A stretch of 11,450 bases of DNA from Actinomycetota bacterium (GCA_019348575.1 JAHWJE010000016.1:1-11450), one strand, 5' to 3'; shown: positions 1 through 6,743, counted from the stretch's first letter. Notes: generated by a model from the letters alone, not told the origin. Numbers and translations are program-made.

Positions 1-198
1 ATCCGCGCCGTCGCGGCCGGGCGCTACTTCCTCCCGGCGGTCAACTCGGCGCTCAACGCGCTCTGCACTGTCCTGCTCGTCGCCGGCTACGTCGCTATCC
101 GCCGCCGCATGGAGTGGCTGCACACCTTCTGCATGACGACGGCCCTGCTTGTGTCGGCGCTCTTTTTGAGCTGCTACCTCTACTTCCACTTCGTCGTC
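1..198 (+). pseudogene. DUF420 family membrane protein, internal fragment (both ends missing)
   Basis: The first reading frame is open from base 1 and encodes two hydrophobic helices. The first lies around FLPAVNSALNALCTVLLVAG, followed by the basic loop YVAIRRRMEWLH; the second is around LLVSALFLSCYLYFHF. The pattern of Asn in helix one, an Arg-rich loop followed by His and Cys-Met, and a helix ending in Tyr-x-x-x-His is that of the DUF420 (YozB-like) family. These are small polytopic proteins often found near cytochrome oxidase and SCO genes; their biochemical role is not established. Family members normally go on to further helices after the YxxxH stretch, but here the frame turns into Arg/Ala-rich sequence without hydrophobic segments. 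The N-terminus is cut by the window edge. The frame stays open to 1566, but only because it runs antisense or out of frame through the following genes. I am fairly sure of the family and confident the C-terminus is missing. Confidence 0.6.
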
Positions 199-265
199 CT
201 CGACGGCCAGCGGCGGCCACTGGCGGTGAAAGTGCCGACGACGGCGAGCGACCAGTGCGCCGGTC

Positions 266-943
266 TTGTCCATGCCGCCCACCACGAGCACGCGGTCAGA
301 GGTGTCGCGCGCCATCGCGGCGCTGCTGCAGTCGACCGGCGCGACATCGGTCGGCCTCGACATGCGCAACGTGGACCCGTCGCTCTTTCCGAACGTCGTC
401 TCGGCGCTGCAGGACGCCGGCCTCGACCCCACGCGCGAGCAGATCCCGGTCGCCCCGGCCGCGCACTACATGATGGGCGGCGTCGTGACCGATCTGCACG
501 GTCGCAGCACCGTCGCCGGGCTCTACGCGATCGGCGAGACCGCCTGCACGGGCCTGCACGGCGCCAACCGCCTGGCCTCGAACTCGCTCAGCGAGTGCTT
601 CGTCTACGGCGCGCGCGCCGCACAGGCCGGCCTGGACGAGCCCGCCGGGGGCGTCGCAGCGCCGGGCCCGCCACCGCCGGCCGCGCGCCTCGAGCATCCG
701 GGCCGGACGACGCAGGAGGCGCTCTGGCGCGACGCCGGGATCGTGCGCACGGGCGAGGGACTGGCCCGCCTGGCGGCCGGCTCGCATCCGCTCGCGCGGC
801 TGATCGCGGCCTGCGCCCTGCGCCGCGAGGAGAGCCGGGGCGCGCATCAGCGCAGCGACTTCCCCGGAGTCGAACGCGCGCTGGATCATCGCCACACCGA
901 GATCGGGGTCGACGAGGAGCCGCATCACGCGCGCTGGACTTGA
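266..943 (+). pseudogene. nadB: L-aspartate oxidase, C-terminal fragment
   Basis: L-aspartate oxidase is the FAD enzyme that converts aspartate to iminoaspartate in de novo NAD synthesis. Recognisable homology begins near 290 (RSEVSRAIAALLQ) and runs to the stop at 941-943. The segment shows LDMRNVDPSLFPNV, then PVAPAAHYMMGGV (catalytic His loop), the FAD/substrate block GLYAIGETACTGLHGANRLASNSL, and the C-terminal helical domain with ALWRDAGIVRT and EESRGAHQRSDFP. About 215 residues remain, whereas the family is usually about 500-550 residues. The whole N-terminal FAD-binding region with its GxGxxG motif is missing. An in-frame TGA lies upstream at 227-229, and the nearest possible start is a TTG at 266, so no functional enzyme can be made from this copy. 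The fragment abuts the DUF420 fragment instead of the expected nad genes. The 3' part looks undamaged, with no internal stop or frameshift, which suggests a recent break or an artificial join. Confidence 0.85.
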
Positions 944-960
944 CAGCTCGTCAGCTTAAT

Positions 961-982
961 ACGAACTCAACATTGGGTTCGT
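961..982. promoter_or_regulatory. 22-bp near-perfect palindrome, candidate operator
   Basis: The arms ACGAACTCAA (961-970) and TTGGGTTCGT (973-982) are inverted repeats matching at nine of ten positions around a two-base centre. It lies in the AT-richer gap between the nadB fragment and the gene at 1055. A TACCTT hexamer (986-991) just downstream would suit an actinobacterial -10 box. The shape suits a dimeric repressor site controlling the downstream gene. No T-run follows, so a terminator is less likely. The regulator is not identified. Confidence 0.45.
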
Positions 983-1030
983 TCTTACCTTCATACGAGG
1001 ACGCCAGACTGCCGCGGCCCGCCGCCGTAC

Positions 1031-1042
1031 GGAGGAAAGGAG
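1031..1042 (+). promoter_or_regulatory. Strong Shine-Dalgarno sequence for the gene at 1055
   Basis: GGAGGAAAGGAG carries two overlapping matches to the anti-Shine-Dalgarno sequence and fixes the ATG at 1055. It is much stronger than the ribosome sites of most other genes here, several of which have none. Confidence 0.7.
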
Positions 1043-1054
1043 ATCCCGCCCCCC

Positions 1055-1489
1055 ATGTATCAGTTCAGCCGCGCCATCTATCGCGAGCTGTCGCCGCACA
1101 TCGATTGCTCGCACGAGGCGCGCAACGGCCACGCCGCGGTGCTGCGCGCGTGCGAAGCGACGATCGAGCGCCTCGCGACCGACCGCCACTACTTCGCCAG
1201 GCCCGCGCGCACGTTGTTCAACGACATCCGCGCGAACTTCCCGATCGCGGCGCAGCCGCGCGTCTGGCAGGTCGTCTCGGCCTACGTCGGCGCCGCCCAG
1301 GAATGGCTCGCCAAGCAGCCTCAGCACGGCTACGACATCAACGGCAACCCGCTCGAGTGCCGCGCCACGACGCGCCGCGGCACCCCGTGCCAGCGCATGC
1401 CGCTCGCCCACAACGGCTACTGCCCCTCGCACCAGCACCTCGCCGAGACCGAGGAGATCGCGGAGATCGAGCAGCGGATCGCCGCGTAG
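1055..1489 (+). CDS. Small protein with C-terminal Cys3-His zinc-knuckle-like motif
   Basis: This encodes 144 residues of unknown function. The start is well supported: a long purine-rich Shine-Dalgarno sequence, GGAGGAAAGGAG (1031-1042), lies 12 bases before the ATG. The N-terminal two thirds look helical and soluble, with no signal peptide or membrane segment; the stretch ARTLFNDIRANFP followed by VWQVVSAYVGAAQEWL looks like the core. Near the C-terminus Cys102, Cys112, Cys123 and His126 form C-x9-C-x10-C-x2-H within CRATTRRGTPCQRM and GYCPSH. This resembles short zinc-binding motifs appended to many bacterial and phage proteins. A Glu-rich helix (AETEEIAEIEQRI) ends the protein. It stands alone, with the palindrome at 961-982 as a possible operator and hyuA about 130 bases downstream. 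Metal binding is inferred from the residue pattern; a nucleic-acid-binding role would be a guess. Confidence 0.75.
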   Translation: MYQFSRAIYRELSPHIDCSHEARNGHAAVLRACEATIERLATDRHYFARPARTLFNDIRANFPIAAQPRVWQVVSAYVGAAQEWLAKQPQHGYDINGNPLECRATTRRGTPCQRMPLAHNGYCPSHQHLAETEEIAEIEQRIAA

Positions 1490-1552
1490 CGCCCTGCGGC
1501 TGCGCAGCGGATCCCCGCGCCGGCGCCTTCCAGCTCCGAACGCGGGTCCGGG

Positions 1553-1572
1553 ATCGGCTTAGATAGGCCGAT
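1553..1572 (+). promoter_or_regulatory. Hairpin / -10-like element just before the hyuA leader
   Basis: ATCGGC (1553-1558) and GCCGAT (1567-1572) are perfect 6-bp inverted arms around the AT-rich loop TTAGATAG. The loop contains TAGATA (1560-1565), which resembles an actinobacterial -10 box five bases before the ATG at 1571. It could be a promoter for a leaderless transcript beginning at 1571, or a weak terminator for the upstream gene, although no T-run follows. The two readings cannot be separated from sequence alone. Confidence 0.3.
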
Positions 1573-1618
1573 GCCCGCCCTGTCGCTGCCCGTCTTCTTC
1601 GCGCGCCTGGGCGTCTGA
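1571..1618 (+). CDS. Possible 15-residue leader peptide overlapping the hyuA start
   Basis: An ATG at 1571 opens a 15-codon frame encoding MPALSLPVFFARLGV. It ends with TGA at 1616-1618, sharing one base with the hyuA ATG (TGATG). The hyuA ATG has no convincing Shine-Dalgarno sequence of its own, so reinitiation after this short frame could explain how hyuA is translated. The peptide has no run of a regulatory amino acid, so classical attenuation is not suggested. A frame this short in GC-rich DNA may arise by chance; the exact TGATG coupling and the TAGATA hexamer just upstream are the reasons to list it. Confidence 0.3.
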   Translation: MPALSLPVFFARLGV

Positions 1619-3615
1619 TGCTGCTCGGCGTCGACGTCGGCGGGACGTTCACCGACGCGGTGCTCGCGACCGGCGGGCGGCTCGTGACGTCGAAGGCGCC
1701 GACGACGCCCGACGACCAGTCCGAGGGCGTCATGGCGGCGGTCTCGGCGGCGCTCGAGCGCGCGGGCGCCGGCGGCGCGGACGTCGAGGCGTTCGCGCAC
1801 GGGATGACCGTCGCGACGAACGCGCTGCTCGAGAGCCGCGGCGCCCGGACGGTGCTCGTCGCGACGGAGGGCTTCACCGATGTCGTCGAGCTCGGCCGGC
1901 AGGCGCGCGCCGACCTCTACCGCCTGTGCGCCGCGCGTCCGGCACCGCTCGTCCCGCCCCAGCGCCGCGTCGCGGCGCGCGAGCGCTGCGGGCCCGAGGG
2001 GGTGCTGCGCGCGCTGGAGGATCCGGACGCGCTGGCCGCGCAGGTCGCCGCGCTGGAGCCCGAGGCGGTCGCCGTCGTGCTCCTGCACGCCTACGCGCAT
2101 CCTGCCCACGAGCAGGCGGTCGGCGCGGCGCTGGCGGCTGCGCTGCCCGAGCTCCACGTCTCGCTGTCGCACGACGTCGTCGGGACGTTTCGCGAGTTCG
2201 AGCGCGCGGCGACGACCGAGGTCGACGCGGCGCTCTCGCCGCTGCTCGCGCGCTACCTGCGCCGGCTGCTGGAGCGCGCCGAGCAGGCGGGTCTGCCCGA
2301 GCCGCGGATCATGCAGTCCAGCGGCGGCCTGGCGGCCGCGTCGCTCGCCGCCCGCCATGCGGCGTTCACCGTGCTCTCGGGCCCGGCCGGAGGCGCGGCC
2401 GCCGCGGCGCTCGTGGCCCGCCGCAGCGGCCGCGAGGACCTCGTCTGCTTCGACATGGGCGGAACGTCGTGCGACGTGTGCGTCGTCGAGGGCGGCGAGG
2501 TACGTGAGACGGCGGGTCGCGAGGTCGGCGGGCGGCCGCTCGCGCTGGCGATGGTCGACATCCACACGGTCGGCGCCGGCGGCGGGTCGGTCGCGTGGCG
2601 CGACCCCGGCGGCGCGCTGCGCGTCGGGCCGCGTAGCGCGGGCGCGATGCCGGGTCCGGCGTGCTACGCCCGCGGCGGCGAGGAGCCGACCGTAACCGAC
2701 GCCAACCTCCTGCTCGGGCGGCTCGGCAGCGGCGCGCCGCTCGCCGGCGGAGTCGCGCTCGATCGCGGCGCAGCGCAGCGCGCGGTCGGCGCCCTTGCGC
2801 AGCAGCTCGGGCTCGACGTCATCGCCTGCGCGGAGGGCATCGTCCGCGTCGCGAACGCCGAGATGGTGCGCGCGCTGCGCGTCATGACCGTCGAGCAGGG
2901 GATCGACCCGCGCCGCTTCGCGCTGCTCGCCTTCGGCGGCGCCGGGCCGCTGCATGCCGCCGCGATCGCCGACGAGCTCGGGATGACGACGATCCTCTGC
3001 CCGCGCGCGTCGGGCGTGCTCAGCGCGCTCGGGCTCGCCGCCGCCGAGCGCCGCGCGACCGAGCAGCGCAGCGTGCTGCTCACGGGCGCCGCGCTGACCG
3101 ATGACGCGCTGCGGCGCGCGCGCGACGCGCTGGCCGCCGCCGCCCGCAGCACGCTCGCCGGCGCCGGCTCCGGCGCCGTCGAGGTCGCCTACGACGTGCG
3201 CTACAGCGGCCAGGCGCACGAGCTGACGGTGCGTGACCTCGACGACGCGACCGTCGCCGGCGTGCGCGCCGCCTTCGAGGCGCTGCACGACGAGCGCTAC
3301 GGCTACCGCGACGCCGAGGTGCCGATCGAGCTGGTCACGCTTCGCGCCACGGCGCGCCTGCCCGCACCCGAGCTCGACTTCGCGGCCGGCGCCGGCGAGG
3401 GGACGCAGCGCTCGCGGCGAACCGTCGTGTTCGACGGCGCAGACCACGAGGCCGCCGTCCTGCGCGGCGAGCCCGCGCCCGGCGACGAGATCGCCGGACC
3501 GGCGATCTGCGAGCTGCCGGAGGCGACGCTCGCCGTGTCGCCGGGCTGGAGCGGCGTCGTCGACGAGGCCGGCACGATCGTGCTCGAGCGCGGAGGGCCC
3601 TCGCGTGACGCTTGA
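1618..3615 (+). CDS. hyuA: Hydantoinase/oxoprolinase A subunit (HyuA family)
   Basis: This 665-residue ATP-dependent amidohydrolase subunit belongs to the HyuA / 5-oxoprolinase / acetone-carboxylase-beta superfamily. The ASKHA-type phosphate-binding motif GVDVGGTFTDAV is at residues 4-15, followed by GMTVATNALLE. The central domain carries SGPAGGAAAA and the second phosphate loop FDMGGTSCD near residue 280, then HTVGAGGGSVAW and MPGPACYARGG. EMVRALRVMTVEQGIDPR and FGGAGPLHA precede the C-terminal domain, which ends in the usual PGWSGVVDEAGTIVLE. Length and domain order look complete. With HyuB it hydrolyses a cyclic amide (hydantoin, N-methylhydantoin, 5-oxoproline, lactam) using ATP; the actual substrate cannot be read from sequence. 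No acetone carboxylase gamma subunit is nearby, so carboxylase activity is less likely. The start fits because the family begins a few residues before GVDVGGTFTD. The 3' end overlaps hyuB by 11 bases, indicating one operon. Confidence 0.93.
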   Translation: MLLGVDVGGTFTDAVLATGGRLVTSKAPTTPDDQSEGVMAAVSAALERAGAGGADVEAFAHGMTVATNALLESRGARTVLVATEGFTDVVELGRQARADLYRLCAARPAPLVPPQRRVAARERCGPEGVLRALEDPDALAAQVAALEPEAVAVVLLHAYAHPAHEQAVGAALAAALPELHVSLSHDVVGTFREFERAATTEVDAALSPLLARYLRRLLERAEQAGLPEPRIMQSSGGLAAASLAARHAAFTVLSGPAGGAAAAALVARRSGREDLVCFDMGGTSCDVCVVEGGEVRETAGREVGGRPLALAMVDIHTVGAGGGSVAWRDPGGALRVGPRSAGAMPGPACYARGGEEPTVTDANLLLGRLGSGAPLAGGVALDRGAAQRAVGALAQQLGLDVIACAEGIVRVANAEMVRALRVMTVEQGIDPRRFALLAFGGAGPLHAAAIADELGMTTILCPRASGVLSALGLAAAERRATEQRSVLLTGAALTDDALRRARDALAAAARSTLAGAGSGAVEVAYDVRYSGQAHELTVRDLDDATVAGVRAAFEALHDERYGYRDAEVPIELVTLRATARLPAPELDFAAGAGEGTQRSRRTVVFDGADHEAAVLRGEPAPGDEIAGPAICELPEATLAVSPGWSGVVDEAGTIVLERGGPSRDA

Positions 3616-5122
3616 CCCGATCGACCTGCAGGTCGTGACCGGCGCGCTGCGCGCCGCCTGCGAGGAGATGGGCGCCGCGCTCGTGCGCAGCGCGCACTCG
3701 GCGAACATCAAGGAGCGCCGGGACTGCTCGAGCGGCCTGTTCGACGCCGCGGGCGAGATGGTCATGCAGGCCGAGCACATCCCCGTCCACCTCGGGGCGA
3801 TGCCGGCCGCCGTCGCCGCCGTGCTCGACATGGACCACGCCGCCGGCGGGGGCGGGCGGGCCTACGTCCTCAACGACCCCTACCGCGGCGGGACGCACCT
3901 GCCCGACATCACGGTCGTCACGCCCGTGCTCGACGACCGCGGCGCGCTGCTCGGCTTCGCCGCCAACCGCGCGCATCATGCCGACGTCGGCGGCCGCGTC
4001 CCCGGCTCGATGCCGGCCGACTCGAGGACGCTCGACGAGGAGGGCGTCGTGATCGCGCCGCGCGTGCTCGACGAGCGCGCGATCGACGAGCTCGTCGCGC
4101 AGATGCGCCAGCCCGCCCAGCGGCGCGCCGACCTCCGCGCGCAGCTCGCCGCCAACCGGATCGGCGCACGGCGCCTCGTCGAGCTGGCCGACCGGCTCGG
4201 CGCAGAATCGCTGCGCGAGGCGACCGCGGCGGTCCTCGACTACGCCGAGCGGCGCACCCGCGCCTGCATCGCCGCACTGCCCGACGGCCCGCGCGAGGCC
4301 CGCGACGTGCTCGAGGCGATCGACGGCGACGTCGAGCTGCGGCTCGTCGCGACCGTCGACGGCGACCGCCTGATCCTCGACTTCGCCGGCAGCGCGGCGC
4401 AGCACGGCGGCAACCTCAACTGCCCGCTGGCGGTGACGCGCTCGGCGGCGTACTTCGCGGTCCGCGTGCTGACCGATCCCGACGTCCCGCCCAGCGCGGG
4501 CGCCTACCGCCCGATCGAGGTGCGCGCGCCGGAGGGGTCGCTGCTCAACGCGCGCCCGCCGGCCGGCGGCGGTCCCGCTCCCGCTGTCGCGGCCGGCAAC
4601 GTCGAGACCTCCAGCCGCGTCGCAGACCTCGTGCTCGCCGCGTTCGGCCGGGCGCTCGGACAGGGCACGATGAACAACCTCACGCTCGGCAGCGAGCAGT
4701 TCACGTACTACGAGACGCTCGGCGGCGGCCAGGGCGCGTGCCCGGACGCCGACGGCCCGAGCGCCGTCCACGTCGCGATGTCCAACACGCTCAACACACC
4801 GGTCGAGGCGCTCGAGCTCGAGTTCCCGCTGCGCGTCGTGCGCCACGCGATGCGACGCAACTCGGGCGGCGCCGGTCGCCGGCGCGGCGGCGACGGGATC
4901 GTGCGCGAGCTCGAGGCACAGGCGCCGATGTCCTACGCGCTGATCACCGAGCGCCGCCGCACCGCGCCGCCCGGTGCGGACGGCGGAGAGCCGGGCGCCC
5001 GCGGGCGCAACCTGCTCAACGGCGCCGAGCTGGCGGCGAAGGCGAGCGGGGAGCTGCAGCCCGGCGACCGCCTCGCGATCGAGACCCCTGGTGGCGGCGG
5101 GCACGGCTCACCGCGGGCCTAG
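3605..5122 (+). CDS. hyuB: Hydantoinase/oxoprolinase B subunit (HyuB family)
   Basis: This is the 505-residue partner of HyuA. The GTG at 3605 is chosen because the product then begins MTLDPIDLQVVTGALRAACEEM, the normal family N-terminus. A GGAGG lies at 3592-3596, eight bases upstream; the open frame extends further back but is antisense-like there. Family blocks in order are RSAHSANIKERRDCSSGLFD, AEHIPVHLGAMP, LNDPYRGGTHLPDIT, ANRAHHADVGGRVPGSMP, LDFAGSAAQHGGNLNCP, ARPPAGGGPAPAVAAGNVETS, GTMNNL, YYETLGGGQG, and SGGAGRRRGGDGIVRE with a glycine-rich end ETPGGGGHG. It is complete and normal in size. The conserved HH and Asp/Gly-rich motifs suggest the active site is intact. Translation is probably coupled to hyuA through the 11-base overlap. 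Its last 15 bases also encode the end of the convergent DUF1684 gene. Confidence 0.93.
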   Translation: MTLDPIDLQVVTGALRAACEEMGAALVRSAHSANIKERRDCSSGLFDAAGEMVMQAEHIPVHLGAMPAAVAAVLDMDHAAGGGGRAYVLNDPYRGGTHLPDITVVTPVLDDRGALLGFAANRAHHADVGGRVPGSMPADSRTLDEEGVVIAPRVLDERAIDELVAQMRQPAQRRADLRAQLAANRIGARRLVELADRLGAESLREATAAVLDYAERRTRACIAALPDGPREARDVLEAIDGDVELRLVATVDGDRLILDFAGSAAQHGGNLNCPLAVTRSAAYFAVRVLTDPDVPPSAGAYRPIEVRAPEGSLLNARPPAGGGPAPAVAAGNVETSSRVADLVLAAFGRALGQGTMNNLTLGSEQFTYYETLGGGQGACPDADGPSAVHVAMSNTLNTPVEALELEFPLRVVRHAMRRNSGGAGRRRGGDGIVRELEAQAPMSYALITERRRTAPPGADGGEPGARGRNLLNGAELAAKASGELQPGDRLAIETPGGGGHGSPRA

Positions 5123-5626
5123 CCGCTCGCCGGCCCGAACCGCGACGTCGAGGCGGTTCGCCGGCGGCGCGAGCGGGCATGCCCAGCGCGCGTCGTAGGA
5201 GCACGACGGCTGGTAGGCGAAGTTCAGGTCGAGCACGAGCAGGCCGCCCTGCGTGCCGAGGTCGGCGCCCTTGATCGTGTCGAGCACGTAGCGTCCCGCG
5301 CCGTAGGACTCGCTGCCGCTCGTGGCGTCGGCGAACGGGACGAAGAGGCCGCCGCCGTAGGCGTCCAGCCAGTACAGGTCGAGCGTGGCGCGAGGGGCGC
5401 GGGCGCGGGCAAAGCGGACGAAGCGCATCGTCGCGCCGTCGCTCGAGGGCAGCTCGAGGTGCTCGTCCTGCGCGGGCTCGACGCTCGCGAGCAAGCGCCA
5501 GGCGGGGTCGTACTCCCACACGTGCGGCCCGCCGAAGCGCTCGCGCTCGGACGCCGGCACGGGCGACTGCGGATGCGTCGCATAGAGCCGTCGGCGCGTC
5601 GCGCACCACCCACGGTGAGCCGCCAC
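5108..5626 (-). CDS. DUF1684 family protein (start uncertain, probably further upstream)
   Basis: This conserved protein of unknown function belongs to the DUF1684 family. The C-terminal signature is clear: LLVLDLNFAYQPSCSYDARWACPLAPPANRL, then VAVRAGERL. Upstream are FVPFADATSGSESYGAGRY and LDLYWLDAYGGG. No signal peptide or membrane segment is visible. The given start is a GTG at 5626, the only ordinary start codon upstream of the conserved core. However, the same frame continues back to a TAG at 5732-5734 and encodes QLLDFRRRVAELYAAVRAAE, which looks like the normal family N-terminus. The true start is therefore probably between 5689 (a CTG) and 5722 (an ATC), neither standard. The gene converges on hyuB with a 15-base 3' overlap and is divergent from the dehydrogenase gene at 5780. 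No operon partner is visible. Confidence 0.82.
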   Translation of the reverse strand: MAAHRGWCATRRRLYATHPQSPVPASERERFGGPHVWEYDPAWRLLASVEPAQDEHLELPSSDGATMRFVRFARARAPRATLDLYWLDAYGGGLFVPFADATSGSESYGAGRYVLDTIKGADLGTQGGLLVLDLNFAYQPSCSYDARWACPLAPPANRLDVAVRAGERLGPR

Positions 5627-5765
5627 CGGATCCTCCGCCGCACGAACCGCGGCGTACAGCTCGGCGACGCGCCGGCGGAAGTCGAGCAGCTGCGCGATAG
5701 AACTGGCGTCGGTGCCTGCGATCGCGGGACGCTAGCGAACTCAGTCGCCGTCGCACGACTACGAC

Positions 5766-5771
5766 TAGCAT
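5766..5771 (+). promoter_or_regulatory. Candidate -10 box for a leaderless dehydrogenase mRNA
   Basis: TAGCAT (TANNNT pattern) ends eight bases before the ATG at 5780, so transcription would begin at or within a base or two of the start codon. No Shine-Dalgarno sequence is present, which fits leaderless translation as common in actinobacteria. No clear -35 box is seen about 17 bases upstream. Confidence 0.4.
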
Positions 5772-5779
5772 CCCGGCCG

Positions 5780-6697
5780 ATGGCGCCCGACCCGCCCTCC
5801 CCCTCCCCCGGCCGTGTCGGCTTCGTCGGGCTGGGGATCATGGGATCGCGGATGGCGGCGAACCTCGCCCGCGCCGGCCATGAGCTGACCGTCTACAACC
5901 GCACGCGATCGACCGCGGACGCGTGGGCAGCCGAGAACGGCGGCACCGTCGCGGGCTCGCCGGCCGAGGTCGGCGGTGCCAGCGACGTCGTGATCAGCAT
6001 GGTCGTCGACGGCGACCAGGTGCGCTCCATGCTGCTCGGCGAGGACGGTGTCGCGCAGGGCGCCGCCGCCGGCACGCTGTGCGTCGATATGTCGACGATC
6101 GCGCCGGCGCAGACGCTGGCGATCGGCGCTGAGCTCGCCGCACGCGGCCTGAAGCTGCTCGATGCGCCGGTCAGCGGCTCCTCTCCGAAGGCGCAGGACG
6201 GGACGCTGACGATCATGGCCGGCGGCGAGGCCGAGGACTTCGCGCGGGCGGCGCCGCTGTTCGAGATCATGGGCGACCTCGTCGTCCACGTCGGGCCCCT
6301 CGGCCAAGGCGAGATGGTGAAGCTCATCAACAACGCCGTCGCGGCCGCCAATGCCGCGACCGTCGGCGAGGCGCTGCTCGTCGGCCAGGCGACGCGCGTC
6401 GACCTCGACGCGCTCGTAGAGGTCATGGGCAACGGCTCGGGCGGCTCGGCGATGCTCGGCCTGAAGGCGGGCCCGATGCGCGAGCACGACTACGCGACGC
6501 TCTTCAAGCTCGAGCACATGCTCAAGGACGTGCGGCTGTGCCTCGAGGAGGCGCAGGCCGCGAACGTGCCATTCGGCGCCGCGGCGCGGGCCCGCGAGGT
6601 GCTCGTCGCCGCGCTGGCGCGCGGACATGCGGACGACGACTTCGCCGCGCTGGTCGAGGCGCTCGAAGGATTCGCAAGCATCCGGCTGGACGGCTGA
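5780..6697 (+). CDS. NAD(P)-dependent 3-hydroxyisobutyrate dehydrogenase family protein
   Basis: This is a 305-residue beta-hydroxyacid dehydrogenase. After a proline-rich lead (PDPPSPSP) the Rossmann motif GFVGLGIMG occupies residues 14-22, followed by NLARAGHELTVYNRTRS, with an Arg after Asn in the position that often favours NADP. The substrate loop DAPVSGSSPKAQDGTLTIMAGG starts at residue 128. The catalytic lysine is K181 in GQGEMVKLINN. The helical C-terminal domain includes LFKLEHMLKDVRLCLEEA. Length is typical (about 290-300). Likely reactions include oxidation of 3-hydroxyisobutyrate (valine breakdown) or interconversion of tartronate semialdehyde/succinic semialdehyde with the hydroxyacid; family alone does not decide. 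The ATG at 5780 is chosen because it is the first start before the Rossmann motif and lies behind a good -10-like hexamer. The longer upstream open frame is antisense to the DUF1684 gene and is rejected. Confidence 0.9.
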   Translation: MAPDPPSPSPGRVGFVGLGIMGSRMAANLARAGHELTVYNRTRSTADAWAAENGGTVAGSPAEVGGASDVVISMVVDGDQVRSMLLGEDGVAQGAAAGTLCVDMSTIAPAQTLAIGAELAARGLKLLDAPVSGSSPKAQDGTLTIMAGGEAEDFARAAPLFEIMGDLVVHVGPLGQGEMVKLINNAVAAANAATVGEALLVGQATRVDLDALVEVMGNGSGGSAMLGLKAGPMREHDYATLFKLEHMLKDVRLCLEEAQAANVPFGAAARAREVLVAALARGHADDDFAALVEALEGFASIRLDG

Positions 6698-6743
6698 GCG
6701 TTACAAGCTCACGCGTGCAAAACCCCGTACTTCCAGCGTTATT

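Noticed and set aside
230..300. A minus-strand start reading VLVVGGMDKTGALVA as the remnant of another gene
   Set aside because: It resembles a nucleotide-binding N-terminus only superficially and the frame turns into Arg/His-rich sequence within ten residues; no family could be named.
940..945. Perfect TTGACA as a -35 box for the gene at 1055
   Set aside because: The only good -10-like sequence nearby (TAATAC, 957-962) is 11 bases away, too short, and nothing suitable lies at 16-18 bases. The hexamer overlaps the nadB stop codon and is probably chance.
961..982. An SOS (LexA) box
   Set aside because: The GAAC and GTTC half-sites are ten bases apart instead of the four typical of actinobacterial LexA sites.
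109..1566. A 485-codon plus-strand open frame that would fuse the DUF420 fragment to downstream sequence
   Set aside because: After about residue 35 it is Arg/Ala-rich and out of frame with nadB and the 1055 gene; it is a GC-driven open frame, not a fusion protein.
1553..1572. A factor-independent terminator for the gene at 1055
   Set aside because: The stem is only 6 bp with an 8-base loop and no T-run follows; a promoter-related role is at least as likely.
1417..3831. An 804-codon minus-strand open frame
   Set aside because: It is antisense to hyuA and the 1055 gene, low-complexity Arg/Ala/Gly, with no family motifs; hyuA is a clear full-length match on the plus strand.
3335..5104. A 589-codon minus-strand open frame
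   Set aside because: Antisense shadow of hyuB with no recognisable domain.
1618..5122. Acetone carboxylase instead of hydantoinase/oxoprolinase
   Set aside because: The A and B subunits are related, but no gamma subunit gene is adjacent and the protein lengths fit HyuA/HyuB better.
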